Positions 1-8,337 of a DNA stretch of 64,000 bases are shown here, one piece after another. Below the pieces are notes generated by a model. It worked only from the letters and a program-made list of their open reading frames with translations, did no database searches and was not told the DNA's origin. Source of the DNA: Streptomyces asiaticus (lineage in GTDB: Bacteria > Actinomycetota > Actinomycetes > Streptomycetales > Streptomycetaceae); the NCBI RefSeq assembly GCF_018138715.1, contig NZ_JAGSHX010000006.1, positions 4,898,001-4,962,000 on the forward strand. The letters run 5' to 3'. The position numbers and the translations under genes are program-made. Within the stretch, counting starts at the first letter, position 1, and the number at the start of each line of letters is the position of its first letter.

Positions 1-151
1 ACAGAGGGTGCAATTGCACATATTAAATTGACCTGTGGTGAGCGGGGTGTAAGTTCCCTCACTCCGGAAACTCATTCGGTGACTCCCGTCACACTTCCCA
101 ACCCTTGCTCTGTGTCCTGTGGTTGCGCTAAAGGACAACTGCGGTAAGGGC
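1..151. promoter_or_regulatory. AT-rich intergenic region with a palindrome at the window edge
   Basis: No gene is visible in these bases. Positions 8-19 form a perfect 12-bp palindrome (GTGCAATTGCAC), followed by an AT-rich patch in which an AATTG core recurs 14 bp later (11-16 and 25-30). Such AT-rich direct repeats are unusual in this genome. From recall, the gene left of hrpA in S. coelicolor is bldC, and BldC binds AT-rich direct repeats. An upstream regulatory region of a gene just outside the window is therefore possible, but the neighbour cannot be seen. Confidence 0.3.
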
Positions 152-364
152 TTACCGAGTTGACGGTGGCACGGCCGCCGTCGTCTCCTCGCGCTCCTCG
201 TGTTCGGCCCCGTCGCCCGCCTCGTCGGCCGCCGAATGCTCCATCGCCAGCCGCAGCAGGCGATGGCAGATCGGGCAGTGCCGGGTGAAGTGGCGGTTGC
301 CCACGGCGGCCGCCAGATGGGCGCGCAGCAGCGCCCTGGTCTCATGCTTCGCGGACGTCGTCAT
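152..364 (-). CDS. DUF6274-like small cysteine-motif protein
   Basis: A 70-residue protein. I chose the ATG at 364 (MTTSAKHETR...) because the longer upstream frame runs through the terminator of the tRNA-Asp. The middle carries a CPICHRLL motif preceded by HFTRH, which resembles a small treble-clef or zinc-binding knuckle, and the C-terminus is acidic and low in complexity. It looks like the Streptomyces-restricted DUF6274 family, of unknown function. It lies downstream of tRNA-Asp and hrpA on the same strand but is separated from them by a hairpin. No membrane segment or signal peptide is visible. The family name is from recall and was not searched. Confidence 0.6.
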   Translation of the reverse strand: MTTSAKHETRALLRAHLAAAVGNRHFTRHCPICHRLLRLAMEHSAADEAGDGAEHEEREETTAAVPPSTR

Positions 365-441
365 ACGCCGCACCTCCCGCGCACCCCCGCGCACACCTTT
401 TAGTTTGGGTACCTCTGTGTGTGGTGTGCCGTCAAGACGCA

Positions 442-475
442 GAAGGCCCGGATCCATGATGGGATCCGGGCCTTC
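442..475 (-). terminator. Hairpin after tRNA-Asp
   Basis: A perfect 14-bp inverted repeat (442-455 with 462-475, loop of 6) lies 9 bp beyond the 3' end of the minus-strand tRNA-Asp. There is only a weak T-rich tail, as is common for Streptomyces hairpin terminators. Confidence 0.7.
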
Positions 476-483
476 CGGGTAAG

Positions 484-558
484 CGGTCCTGACGGGATTT
501 GAACCCGCGGCCTCCACCTTGACAGGGTGGCGAGCACTCCAAACTGCTCCACAGGACC
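484..558 (-). tRNA. tRNA-Asp (anticodon GTC)
   Basis: On the minus strand the sequence folds as a cloverleaf. The acceptor pair is GGTCCTG/CAGGACC, the anticodon stem is CCACC/GGTGG with loop CTGTCAA, giving GTC, and the T-loop is GGTTCAAATCC. Length is 75 nt with discriminator G, and CCA is not encoded. It is identical to the copy at 14749-14823. Confidence 0.95.
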
Positions 559-695
559 AACAGTGACGCTTGCGGCTCCGCCGCCGTGCGCCGCGCTGTG
601 TGCGCTGCGATGCAGACTCTACAGCAGGTCAGGGGGTGCGGTCGAACTCGCGCCCGGCGGGGCTCCGGCGGGCCGCCGGAGCCCCCGCGGCACGC

Positions 696-3600
696 TTACG
701 GCGCCGCCGCGTCGATGGCCTTGACGATGCGCTTGTCGGACACCGGATAGGCCGTACCGAGGGCGTGCGCGAAGTAGCTGACCCGCAGCTCCTCGATCAT
801 CCAGCGGATCTCCAGCGCCTCCTGGGGCACCGGGCGCCCCGGCCGGAACTGCTCCAGCAGCCAGGCGTACTCGTCCCGCATCTCCCGCACCTTCGCCATC
901 CGGGCGCGGTCCCGCTCGGCGTTGCCCGGAAGCTGCTGGAGCCGCCGGTCCACGGCCACCAGATAGCGCATGAGGTCCGGAAGCCGCCGTACGCCGTGCG
1001 CGGTCACGAAACCCGGCGTGATGAGCTCCGAGAGCTGCTCCCTGATGTCCGTGAGCGACGGCAGCAGCACCGGGCTCCTGGTGTCCTTCAGCCGCCGCTC
1101 GCACGACTGCCAGGCCGCCAGCACCTCCTGGACCTTGCGCACGGTCTCCAGCGTGGCGTCCATGATGTCGCTGCGGACGGCGTCGAAGAGCTTGCCGAAC
1201 GATTCCTCGTCCCAGGCCGGGCCGCCACGGGCCGCGATCAGCCGGTCCGCCGCCGCGGCCACACAGTCGTCGAACAGCGCCTGCACACTGCCGTGCGGGC
1301 TGCTGGAGAGCGCCAGCTTGGCCTGGTTGGAGAGCTTGCCCTGGACGAACTTGGCCGGGTTGGACGGGAGCTGGAGCAGGATCAGCCGGCGCGTCCCCCG
1401 CCACATCGCCTCCCGCTGCTCGGCCTCGGTGTCGAAGAGCCGTACGGCCACCGACGCGCCCTCGTCGACGAGCGCCGGATACGCCTTGACCGGCTGGCCG
1501 CCGCGGCGCGTCTCGAAGGTGCGCGGCAGCGTGCCGACCGTCCACCGGGTCAGCCCGCCGCGCTGCTCGATCCCCACGGCCTCCTTGGAGGACTCGAACG
1601 CCTTGGAGATCGCGGCCCGCGTCTTGGGCCGCAGCCGCTGCCGCAGCGTCTCCAGGTCCTTGTCCTCGGCCAGCTTGCGGCGCCGCTCGTCCACCACCCG
1701 GAAGGTGATCTTCAGGTGGTCGGGGACCTTCGCCAGGTCCCAGTCCTCCGGCTCGATCCGCACGCCCACCATCCGCTGGAGCTCCCGCCCCAGCGCGGCC
1801 GTCAGCGGCTCCTGGAGGGGGACAGCGCTTTCCAGGAAGCGCCTGGCGTAGTTGGGCGCCGGGACGTAGTGCCGGCGGACCGGCTTGGGCAGCGAGCGGA
1901 TCAGCTCGGTGACCAGATCCTCGCGCAGCCCCGGGATCTGCCAGTCGAAGCCGTCCGGGGTGACCTGGTTGAGCACCTGGAGCGGGATGTGGACGGTCAC
2001 CCCGTCCGCGTCCGCCCCCGGCTCGAACTGGTAGGTCACCTTGAACTTGAGCTTCCCCTGGCGCCAGGAGTCCGGATACGCGTCCTTGGTGACGCCCTGC
2101 GCCCGCTCGTTGATGAGCATCGACTTCTCGAAGTTGAGAAGCTCCGGCTCCTCGCGCCGCTTGTGCTTCCACCAGGAGTCGAAGTGGGCGCCGGAGACCA
2201 CATGCTCGGGGATCCGCTGGTCGTAGAAGTCGAAGAGCGTCTCGTCGTCCACGAGGATGTCGCGGCGCCTGGCGCGGTGCTCCAGCTCCTCGACCTCGCC
2301 CAGCAGCTTGCGGTTGTCGTGGAAGAACTGGTGGTGGGTGCGCCAGTCGCCCTCCACCAGGGCGTTGCGGATGAACAGGTCGCGGCTGGTCTCGGGGTCG
2401 ATCCGGCCGTAGTTGACCTTCCGCTGGGCGACGATCGGCACCCCGTAGAGCGTCACCCGCTCATACGCCATCACCGCGGCCTGCTTCTGCTCCCAGTGCG
2501 GCTCGCTGTAGGTGCGCTTGACCAGGTGCTGGGCGAGCGGCTCGATCCACTCCGGCTCGATCTTCGCGTTCACCCGCGCCCACAGCCGGGAGGTCTCCAC
2601 CAGCTCCGCCGACATCACCCAGCGCGGCGGCTTCTTGAACAGCGCCGAGCCGGGGAAGACCGCGAACTTGGCGCTGCGCGCGCCCACGTACTCGTTCTTC
2701 TCGGTGTCCTTCAGGCCCACATGGGAGAGCAGCCCCGCCAGCAGCGAGGTGTGGATGTGATCGGGCGCCGCGTCCTGCTCGGACATGTGGATGTCCATGG
2801 TCTTGGCCACCGTGCGCAGCTGGCTGTAGATGTCCTGCCATTCGCGTATGCGCAGGTAGTTGAGGTATTCATGGCGGCACATCCGGCGGAAGGCGGAGGA
2901 GGACAGCTCCTTCTGCCGCTCCCGGACGTACTTCCACAGATTGAGGAAGGCCAGGAAGTCGCTGGACTCGTCCTTGAAGCGGGCGTGCTGCTGATCCGCC
3001 TGCTGCTGCTTGTCCGAGGGGCGCTCGCGCGGGTCCTGGATGGACAGCGCCGCCGCGATCACCATGACCTCGCGGACACAGCCGTTGCGATCCGCCTCCA
3101 GCACCATCCGGGCCAGCCGCGGGTCCACCGGCAGCTGGGCCAGCTTCCGGCCGACCTGGGTGAGCCGCTTGCGCGGGTCCTTCTGCTTGCTGTCCAGGGC
3201 GTGCAGCTCCTCCAGGAGCTGGACGCCGTCCTTGATGTTGCGGCGGTCCGGCGGGTCGATGAAGGGGAACTTCTCGATGTCGCCGAGGCCGGCGGCGGTC
3301 ATCTGGAGGATGACGGAGGCCAGGTTGGTCCGCAGGATCTCGGCGTCGGTGAACTCCGGGCGGGTGACGAAGTCGTCCTCGGAGTACAGCCGGATACAGA
3401 TGCCGTCGCTGGTCCGGCCGCAGCGGCCCTTGCGCTGATTGGCGCTGGCCTGAGAGATCGGCTCGATGGGCAGCCGCTGGACCTTGGTGCGATGGCTGTA
3501 GCGGGAGATCCGGGCGGTGCCCGGGTCGATCACATAGCGGATGCCGGGGACGGTCAGCGAGGTCTCCGCCACGTTCGTCGCCAGCACGATCCGGCGGCCG

Positions 3601-4622
3601 GTGTGTCTCTGGAAGACCCGGTGCTGCTCGGCGTGCGACAGCCGCGCGTACAGCGGCAGCACCTCGGTGGACCTCAGCTGTTTCTTGTTCAGCGCGTCGG
3701 CCGTGTCCCGGATCTCCCGCTCGCCGGAGAGGAAGACCAGGATGTCGCCCGGGCCCTCGGCCTGGAGCTCGTCGACCGCGTCGCAGATCGCGGTGATCTG
3801 GTCGCGGTCGCTGTCCTCGCCGCCCTCCTCGAGAAGCGGGCGGTAACGCACCTCGACCGGATACGTACGCCCGCTGACCTCGACGATCGGCGCGTCGCCG
3901 AAATGGCGGGAGAAGCGCTCGGGGTCGATGGTGGCGGAGGTGATCACGACCTTGAGGTCGGGGCGGCGGGGCAGCAGCTGGGCCAGATAGCCGAGCAGGA
4001 AGTCGATGTTGAGGCTGCGCTCATGGGCCTCGTCGATGATGATCGTGTCGTACTGGCGCAGCTCACGGTCGGTCTGGATCTCGGCGAGCAGAATGCCGTC
4101 GGTCATCAGCTTGACGTGGGTGTCCTTGCCCACCTGGTCGGTGAAGCGGACCTTCCAGCCGACGGACTCGCCGAGCGGTGAGCGCATCTCCTCGGCGATG
4201 CGCTCGGCCACGGTGCGGGCCGCGATCCGGCGTGGCTGCGTATGGCCGATGAGGCCCTTGACGCCGCGCCCCAGCTCCAGACAGATCTTCGGAATCTGGG
4301 TGGTCTTCCCGGAGCCGGTCTCACCCGCGACGATCACCACCTGGTGATCCCGGACGGCCTCGAGGATCGCGTCCTTCTTCTGGCTGACCGGCAGCTCTTC
4401 CGGATAGGTGATGGCCGGCACCGCGGCGCGGCGGTCCGCGACCCGCAGCTCGGCACGCGTCATCTCCTCGGCGATCTCGCCGAGCACGGCCGCACGGGCC
4501 TCGGGTTTACGGATCCGGCGCGCACCGTCGAGCCGGCGTCCCAGCCGCTGCTGGTCGCGCAGCATCAGCTCGGGCAGCCGCTCCAGCAGGGCGGGCAGGG
4601 CGGGGGCAGGCGTGGTGGACAT
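696..4622 (-). CDS. hrpA: ATP-dependent RNA helicase HrpA (DEAH box)
   Basis: A 1308-residue DEAH/RHA-family helicase, the same length class as E. coli HrpA (about 1300). It unwinds RNA or RNP structures with NTP hydrolysis in the cytoplasm. Walker A is GETGSGKT at residues 100-107, and motif II IIIDEAHERS puts DEAH at 197-200. The SAT motif follows (VITSATID), then motif V/VI (ATNVAETSLTVPG and QRKGRCGR). The winged-helix/HA2 and OB regions come next, with the long HrpA-specific C-terminal half after residue 700. The start is an ATG with about 110 bp to the divergent gene at 4732. In E. coli HrpA helps resolve stalled or collided ribosomes; that role is assumed by homology. Confidence 0.95.
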   Translation of the reverse strand: MSTTPAPALPALLERLPELMLRDQQRLGRRLDGARRIRKPEARAAVLGEIAEEMTRAELRVADRRAAVPAITYPEELPVSQKKDAILEAVRDHQVVIVAGETGSGKTTQIPKICLELGRGVKGLIGHTQPRRIAARTVAERIAEEMRSPLGESVGWKVRFTDQVGKDTHVKLMTDGILLAEIQTDRELRQYDTIIIDEAHERSLNIDFLLGYLAQLLPRRPDLKVVITSATIDPERFSRHFGDAPIVEVSGRTYPVEVRYRPLLEEGGEDSDRDQITAICDAVDELQAEGPGDILVFLSGEREIRDTADALNKKQLRSTEVLPLYARLSHAEQHRVFQRHTGRRIVLATNVAETSLTVPGIRYVIDPGTARISRYSHRTKVQRLPIEPISQASANQRKGRCGRTSDGICIRLYSEDDFVTRPEFTDAEILRTNLASVILQMTAAGLGDIEKFPFIDPPDRRNIKDGVQLLEELHALDSKQKDPRKRLTQVGRKLAQLPVDPRLARMVLEADRNGCVREVMVIAAALSIQDPRERPSDKQQQADQQHARFKDESSDFLAFLNLWKYVRERQKELSSSAFRRMCRHEYLNYLRIREWQDIYSQLRTVAKTMDIHMSEQDAAPDHIHTSLLAGLLSHVGLKDTEKNEYVGARSAKFAVFPGSALFKKPPRWVMSAELVETSRLWARVNAKIEPEWIEPLAQHLVKRTYSEPHWEQKQAAVMAYERVTLYGVPIVAQRKVNYGRIDPETSRDLFIRNALVEGDWRTHHQFFHDNRKLLGEVEELEHRARRRDILVDDETLFDFYDQRIPEHVVSGAHFDSWWKHKRREEPELLNFEKSMLINERAQGVTKDAYPDSWRQGKLKFKVTYQFEPGADADGVTVHIPLQVLNQVTPDGFDWQIPGLREDLVTELIRSLPKPVRRHYVPAPNYARRFLESAVPLQEPLTAALGRELQRMVGVRIEPEDWDLAKVPDHLKITFRVVDERRRKLAEDKDLETLRQRLRPKTRAAISKAFESSKEAVGIEQRGGLTRWTVGTLPRTFETRRGGQPVKAYPALVDEGASVAVRLFDTEAEQREAMWRGTRRLILLQLPSNPAKFVQGKLSNQAKLALSSSPHGSVQALFDDCVAAAADRLIAARGGPAWDEESFGKLFDAVRSDIMDATLETVRKVQEVLAAWQSCERRLKDTRSPVLLPSLTDIREQLSELITPGFVTAHGVRRLPDLMRYLVAVDRRLQQLPGNAERDRARMAKVREMRDEYAWLLEQFRPGRPVPQEALEIRWMIEELRVSYFAHALGTAYPVSDKRIVKAIDAAAP

Positions 4623-4731
4623 ACGGACCCCAGGATCTCACCTCCGGAAAACGGCTGGCGAACCATTTCCGTCCGCGCCGCGTTGCACGATATGTGCGAT
4701 ATGTATGGGGTCGTCGCCTTAGCGTGATCTC

Positions 4732-5799
4732 ATGGCCGATGACCAGGCGCAGCGCCCCGACCCCGAGCCCGAACGCCGATCACCGCGCTGGGGGTGGGGG
4801 GCCTTCAGGCGGTCCCCCTTCTTCCCCGCGACCGTCATCGTGCTGATCATCTCCGCGGGCGCCGGGCTCTTCGCGGGCTCGTACACCTACGCCTTCGCGA
4901 ACCCCACCCCCCGGAACATCCCCACCGCCGTCGTGACCCCCGACCACGGCGCCGCTCCGCTGAACCGGTTCCTCGCCGGGATGGAGCAGGCCCTCAACGC
5001 CTCCCTACGGCTGCATCCCTATCCCAGCTACGCCAAGGCCCGCTGGTCCCTGGAGGAGCAGCGGGTCTTCGCGGTCCTCCAGGTGCGCGGCCGCGGCGTG
5101 CGGATGGATGTGGCGAGCGCGGCCGGGGCGACCGTCGCCCAGGTGCTCGGCCAGGCCGCGGGCAAGGTCGGCCGGATGTCCGGGGTGCCGGTCACGGTCA
5201 AGGACGTGAAACCGCTGCAACCCGGTGACCCGCGCGGCCTCGCGGTCTTCTACATCTCCCTGGCCGCCACGATCATCGGCTTCCTCGGCGCCATCCAGCT
5301 CAGCGTGAACGCCTCCGAGCTCAACCCGGCCGAGCGGATCGCCTTCATGATCGCGTACGCCCTGCTCGGCGGGTTCACCATCGCGGTGATCGTGGACCAG
5401 GGGCTGGGCGCGCTCCGGCTCCCCTTCCTGGAGTCCTGGGCGATCCTGGCGCTGACGATGTTCACCTCGGGGCTGGTGTTCTCCATGTTCAACGTCCTCT
5501 TCGGGCGCTGGGCGCTCATCCCCACCTGGGGTCTGATGGTGCTCCTCGGCAACCCCTCCTCCGGCGGCGCCGTCTCCTGGCCCCTGCTCCCCTCCCTCCT
5601 CGGCGCCGTCGGCCGCTGGCTCCCGCCGGGCGCCTCGGTCAACGCCCAGCACACCGCGATCTACTTCCGCGCCCACCAGCACGCCTTTCCGTTCCTGGTG
5701 CTGGTGGCCTGGTGCCTGCTGTCCGCCGTGGTCTTCTGGACCTGGCGCCACCGCCACCCGGGCGGCCGCCCGCCGAGGGCGACGCCGACGCGGTGCTGA
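4732..5799 (+). CDS. DUF3533/YhgE-Pip-like multi-pass membrane protein
   Basis: A 355-residue membrane protein. After a charged proline-rich N-terminus there is one membrane helix (about residues 30-52), then an extracytoplasmic domain of about 130 residues, then five or six hydrophobic helices from about 165 to 345. The topology, one helix, outer domain, then a bundle of helices, is that of ABC-2-type permeases and the YhgE/Pip or SNG1 (DUF3533) families. These are linked to export or to phage and toxin sensitivity in other bacteria. There is no ATPase beside it. It diverges from hrpA and is followed by the long repeat region. The transported substrate, if any, is unknown. Confidence 0.65.
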   Translation: MADDQAQRPDPEPERRSPRWGWGAFRRSPFFPATVIVLIISAGAGLFAGSYTYAFANPTPRNIPTAVVTPDHGAAPLNRFLAGMEQALNASLRLHPYPSYAKARWSLEEQRVFAVLQVRGRGVRMDVASAAGATVAQVLGQAAGKVGRMSGVPVTVKDVKPLQPGDPRGLAVFYISLAATIIGFLGAIQLSVNASELNPAERIAFMIAYALLGGFTIAVIVDQGLGALRLPFLESWAILALTMFTSGLVFSMFNVLFGRWALIPTWGLMVLLGNPSSGGAVSWPLLPSLLGAVGRWLPPGASVNAQHTAIYFRAHQHAFPFLVLVAWCLLSAVVFWTWRHRHPGGRPPRATPTRC

Positions 5800-5864
5800 G
5801 GGGAGTTCAGGGACCGCCCGACGGCTCGCGCCGCCTGCGGCGGGCTGTTCCCCTCCCCGCCCCT

Positions 5865-6790
5865 TCCCAAAACCGGGGCTCCGCCCCAGCCCCCGGCGCC
5901 GGGGGTGTGGCTCGGCTCGGCCTCCGGGCCGGGGTTATGGCTCGGCCTCCGGCGCCGGAGTTCTGCCCCGGCTTCCTGCTCGCGGTTCTGGCTCAGCCCC
6001 CGGGCCGGGGTTCTGCCCCGGCTTCCTGTTCGGGGTTCTGGCTCAGCCCCCGGGCCGGGGTTCTGTCCCGGCTTCCTGTTCGGGGTTCTGGCTCAGCCTC
6101 CGGGCCGGGGTTCGTCCTCAGCCCCCGGCGCCGGGGTGTGGCCCCAGCCTCCTGTCCGGGTTTCTGCCCCGACCCCATGTCAGGGGTTTTGCCTCAGCCC
6201 CCGGGCCGGGGTTCTGTCCCGGCTTCCTGTTCGGGGTTCTGGCTCAGCCTCCGGGCCGGGGTTCGTCCTCAGCCCCCGGCGCCGGGGTGTGGCCCCAGCC
6301 TCCTGTCCGGGTTTCTGCCCCGACCCCATGTCAGGGGTTTTGCCTCAGCCCCCGGGCCGGGGTTCTGTCCCGGCTTCCTGTTCGGGGTTCTGGCTCAGCC
6401 TCCGGGCCGGGGTTCGTCCTCAGCCCCCGGCGCCGGGGTGTGGCCCCAGCCTCCTGTCCGGGTTTCTGCCCCGACCCCATGTCAGGGGTTTTGCCTCAGC
6501 CCCCGGGCCGGGGTTCTGCCCCGGCTTCCTGCCCGGGGTTTTGCCTCAGCCCCCGGGCCGGGGTTCTGCCCCGGCTTCCTGCCCGGGGTTCTGGCTGGCC
6601 TCATGTCCGGGGTTCGCCTCAACCCCCGGGCCGGGGCTCTGGCCCTGCTTCCCGTCCGGAGCAGTGGCCCAGCCCCCGGGCCGGGGTTATGGCTCAGCCC
6701 CCGGCGCCGAGGGTGTGGCCCCAGCCTCCCGTCCGGGGCCCTGGCCCAGCCCCGGTCCGGGGCTTCGCCCCCAGCCCCCGGGGCCCCGCA
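5865..6790. repeat. GC-rich imperfect repeat field
   Basis: About 900 bp built from variants of a short unit (an RNCCCCGGGCCGGGGTTCTG-like core alternating with CCCGGCTTCCTG and CTCAGCC). All frames are open over long distances because of composition. The predicted peptides are repetitive, rich in P, G, R and S, and unlike any protein family, so I treat the stretch as non-coding. The units are partly self-complementary (CCCCGGGCCGGGG) and could form many hairpins in RNA or single-stranded DNA. Confidence 0.85.
6061..6513. repeat. Three tandem copies of a 151-bp unit
   Basis: The unit begins TTCTGTCCCGGCTTCCTGTT at 6061, recurs at 6212 and 6363, and a diverged start (TTCTGCCCC) follows at 6514, so the period is exactly 151 bp. 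The three copies look identical by eye. This indicates recent tandem duplication inside the older imperfect repeat field. Confidence 0.9.
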
Positions 6791-6932
6791 CCTTCCCGCG
6801 GCATCGGAATGCGGCTCCGCCGCGTGACAGGGGTCTGCCCCAGGCCTCGGGGTCCAGGGGCGAAGCCCCTGGTATCGGGAAGGGGCGGGGAGGGGAAAGA
6901 CACCCGCCGGCCCACGGACACACGCGCACACG

Positions 6933-6964
6933 AAAAAATCCCTCCCCCACGATCAGGGGAGGGA
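6933..6964 (-). terminator. Intrinsic terminator with T-tract
   Basis: A 9-bp perfect stem (6939-6947 with 6956-6964), rich in G+C, is followed on the minus strand by six T residues (6938-6933). This is one of the few textbook rho-independent terminators in the window. It ends the candidate tRNA-like RNA and possibly read-through from the DUF1152 gene. Confidence 0.85.
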
Positions 6965-7075
6965 CTTCTCTACGGAGCGCCGAGCAGGCCTTGCACCTAC
7001 ATCCCTCGTTTGGAGACGAGTATCTTTCCTTAGACGACCGACGCATCAACTTCCGCCCTCCGGGGCGGCGTTGCG
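6933..7075 (-). ncRNA. Candidate tRNA-like small RNA
   Basis: On the minus strand a TATAGT -10 box (7087-7082) would start a transcript near 7075. The transcript begins with a hairpin (CCGCCC-CGGA-GGGCGG). A tRNA-like fold follows: a possible acceptor pair GCGTCG/CGGCGC, a D-arm-like GTC...GAT, an anticodon-like hairpin (CTCG, loop TCTCCAAA, CGAG) and a T-arm-like hairpin (GTAGG, loop TGCAAGG, CCTGC). It ends in a strong terminator with a run of six Ts. The loops deviate from true tRNA: the anticodon loop is 6 or 8 nt and the T-loop lacks the usual TTC. It lies 15 bp after the stop of the gene at 7102. This is inference from sequence only. Confidence 0.5.
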
Positions 7076-7101
7076 AGATCAACTATACCCCATCCGGGGG
7101 A

Positions 7102-8193
7102 TCACAGCCGCCACAGCGGGGCGTCGTACCGCTCGGGCTGAGTCCCGATCAGCAGGGCCCGCAGATCGGCACGCTGATCCCCACTCAGCCCGAGGACCTC
7201 CGTCAGACGGCGGAACGTGGTGTGGCTGACCCCCCGCGCGCGAGCCTCCTCCGCGAAGCGGGCAACCCCGGCGAGTACGGCCCTGGGCCGGAACGGACCC
7301 TCGGGCGCCGCCCCGAACCGCGCGGCCTTCTCCCGTTCGTAGTCGATCTCCGAGTAGCCGCAGATCTCCCGGCAGTGCCGCTCGGCCTCGGCGAGTCCGG
7401 TCGTATCGGCGATGGCCCCGGCCAGCCGGTTCCGGCGGAACGCGGTGTCGAGATCCGCCTCATGGATCACGGCCCCGCCGTCCGTCAGGGGAATGGTGAG
7501 CCCCGCGTCCCGTACCTCGCACAGCCCGCGCACCCCCCGCGCCACGGCCGTGAGCATGCCGGTGGCCTCCGACGGATGCCACTCCATGACGGGCCCGACG
7601 GGTGCGACATCGTCGGCGGTCAGCGTGTGGACCACCCGCTCCAGCCGTTCGTGCAGCACCTCCACCGGAATCTCCCCGTCCAGCCCGGGCCCGGCGACCA
7701 GCAGCCGGATATCGGCGTTCACCTGCGCACACGCGGCGAGTGACAGCGCGTCCCCGAGCGGGCTCCGCAGCGTCGGCTCATCGCCGTGCGCGAGGATGTC
7801 GCCGCCTACGTCCAGCAGGTCGATCGACGCCGGGGCCAGATGCTCGATCAGCTCTTCCAACTGCCGGACCATGCCCTCCACGCCGTGGTGGGGGTCGAGC
7901 AGGGCGAAGCTGTGCGGCAGCTCGGCGGCCAGACGGGGCAGTGTGGACCCGGCAGGCGCCACGGGCTTCGCGTCCTCGGGCACGGCGTACACGCTCGGCG
8001 TCAGCGCCCGCAGACCGGTGAAGTCGGCCGCGGCCCGGGGCCCGGGGACGGGGTCGACGAGCAGCCGGTCCCAGGCGTACGTCAGGACCACCGCCCGGTC
8101 ATCGCCCGTCCCGCGCCCGTACAGAGTCCGGTCGAGCACCGCGGCGGCCACGGCGTCCCCGCCTCCTCCGCCCGCCACGATCAGCCGCGTCAT
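7102..8193 (-). CDS. DUF1152 domain-containing protein
   Basis: A 363-residue soluble protein starting at the ATG at 8193 (MTRLIVAGGGGGDAVAAAVL). The glycine-rich N-terminus resembles a nucleotide-binding loop and is characteristic of DUF1152. Further conserved-looking stretches are LLDVGGDILAHGDEPTL in the middle and HTTFRRLTEVLGLS near the end. The function of the family is not known; a sugar- or nucleotide-related enzyme is possible. The alternative upstream start would read through the 18-bp tandem repeats at 8226-8333, so I reject it. A candidate RNA gene follows directly downstream on the same strand. Confidence 0.75.
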   Translation of the reverse strand: MTRLIVAGGGGGDAVAAAVLDRTLYGRGTGDDRAVVLTYAWDRLLVDPVPGPRAAADFTGLRALTPSVYAVPEDAKPVAPAGSTLPRLAAELPHSFALLDPHHGVEGMVRQLEELIEHLAPASIDLLDVGGDILAHGDEPTLRSPLGDALSLAACAQVNADIRLLVAGPGLDGEIPVEVLHERLERVVHTLTADDVAPVGPVMEWHPSEATGMLTAVARGVRGLCEVRDAGLTIPLTDGGAVIHEADLDTAFRRNRLAGAIADTTGLAEAERHCREICGYSEIDYEREKAARFGAAPEGPFRPRAVLAGVARFAEEARARGVSHTTFRRLTEVLGLSGDQRADLRALLIGTQPERYDAPLWRL

Positions 8194-8225
8194 CCGCCCA
8201 GCGTACGGCGGGAACGGACAATTCC

Positions 8226-8333
8226 GTCGTACGAGACGTGGCGGTCGTACGAGATGCGACGCCTGCACGAGACGCGGCGGCCGTACGAGACGCGACGGCT
8301 GCACGAGATGCCGCGGCCGTACGAGATGCCGCG
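8226..8333. repeat. Six tandem copies of an 18-bp unit
   Basis: Units such as GTCGTACGAGATGCGACG and GCCGTACGAGACGCGACG repeat exactly every 18 bp, with small differences. The array fills most of the gap between the SDR gene stop (8338) and the DUF1152 start (8193), so it lies in the promoter region of the latter. Confidence 0.9.
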
Positions 8334-8337
8334 ATCG

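Noticed and set aside
570..4181. Long open frame of about 1200 codons antisense to hrpA
   Set aside because: It mirrors the codon bias of hrpA on the other strand, has no ribosome-binding site and no family motif.
5905..7743. Open frame of about 600 codons through the repeat field
   Set aside because: The translation is pure repeat composition (PRAGVLPR-type) and the frame ends in sequence antisense to the DUF1152 gene.
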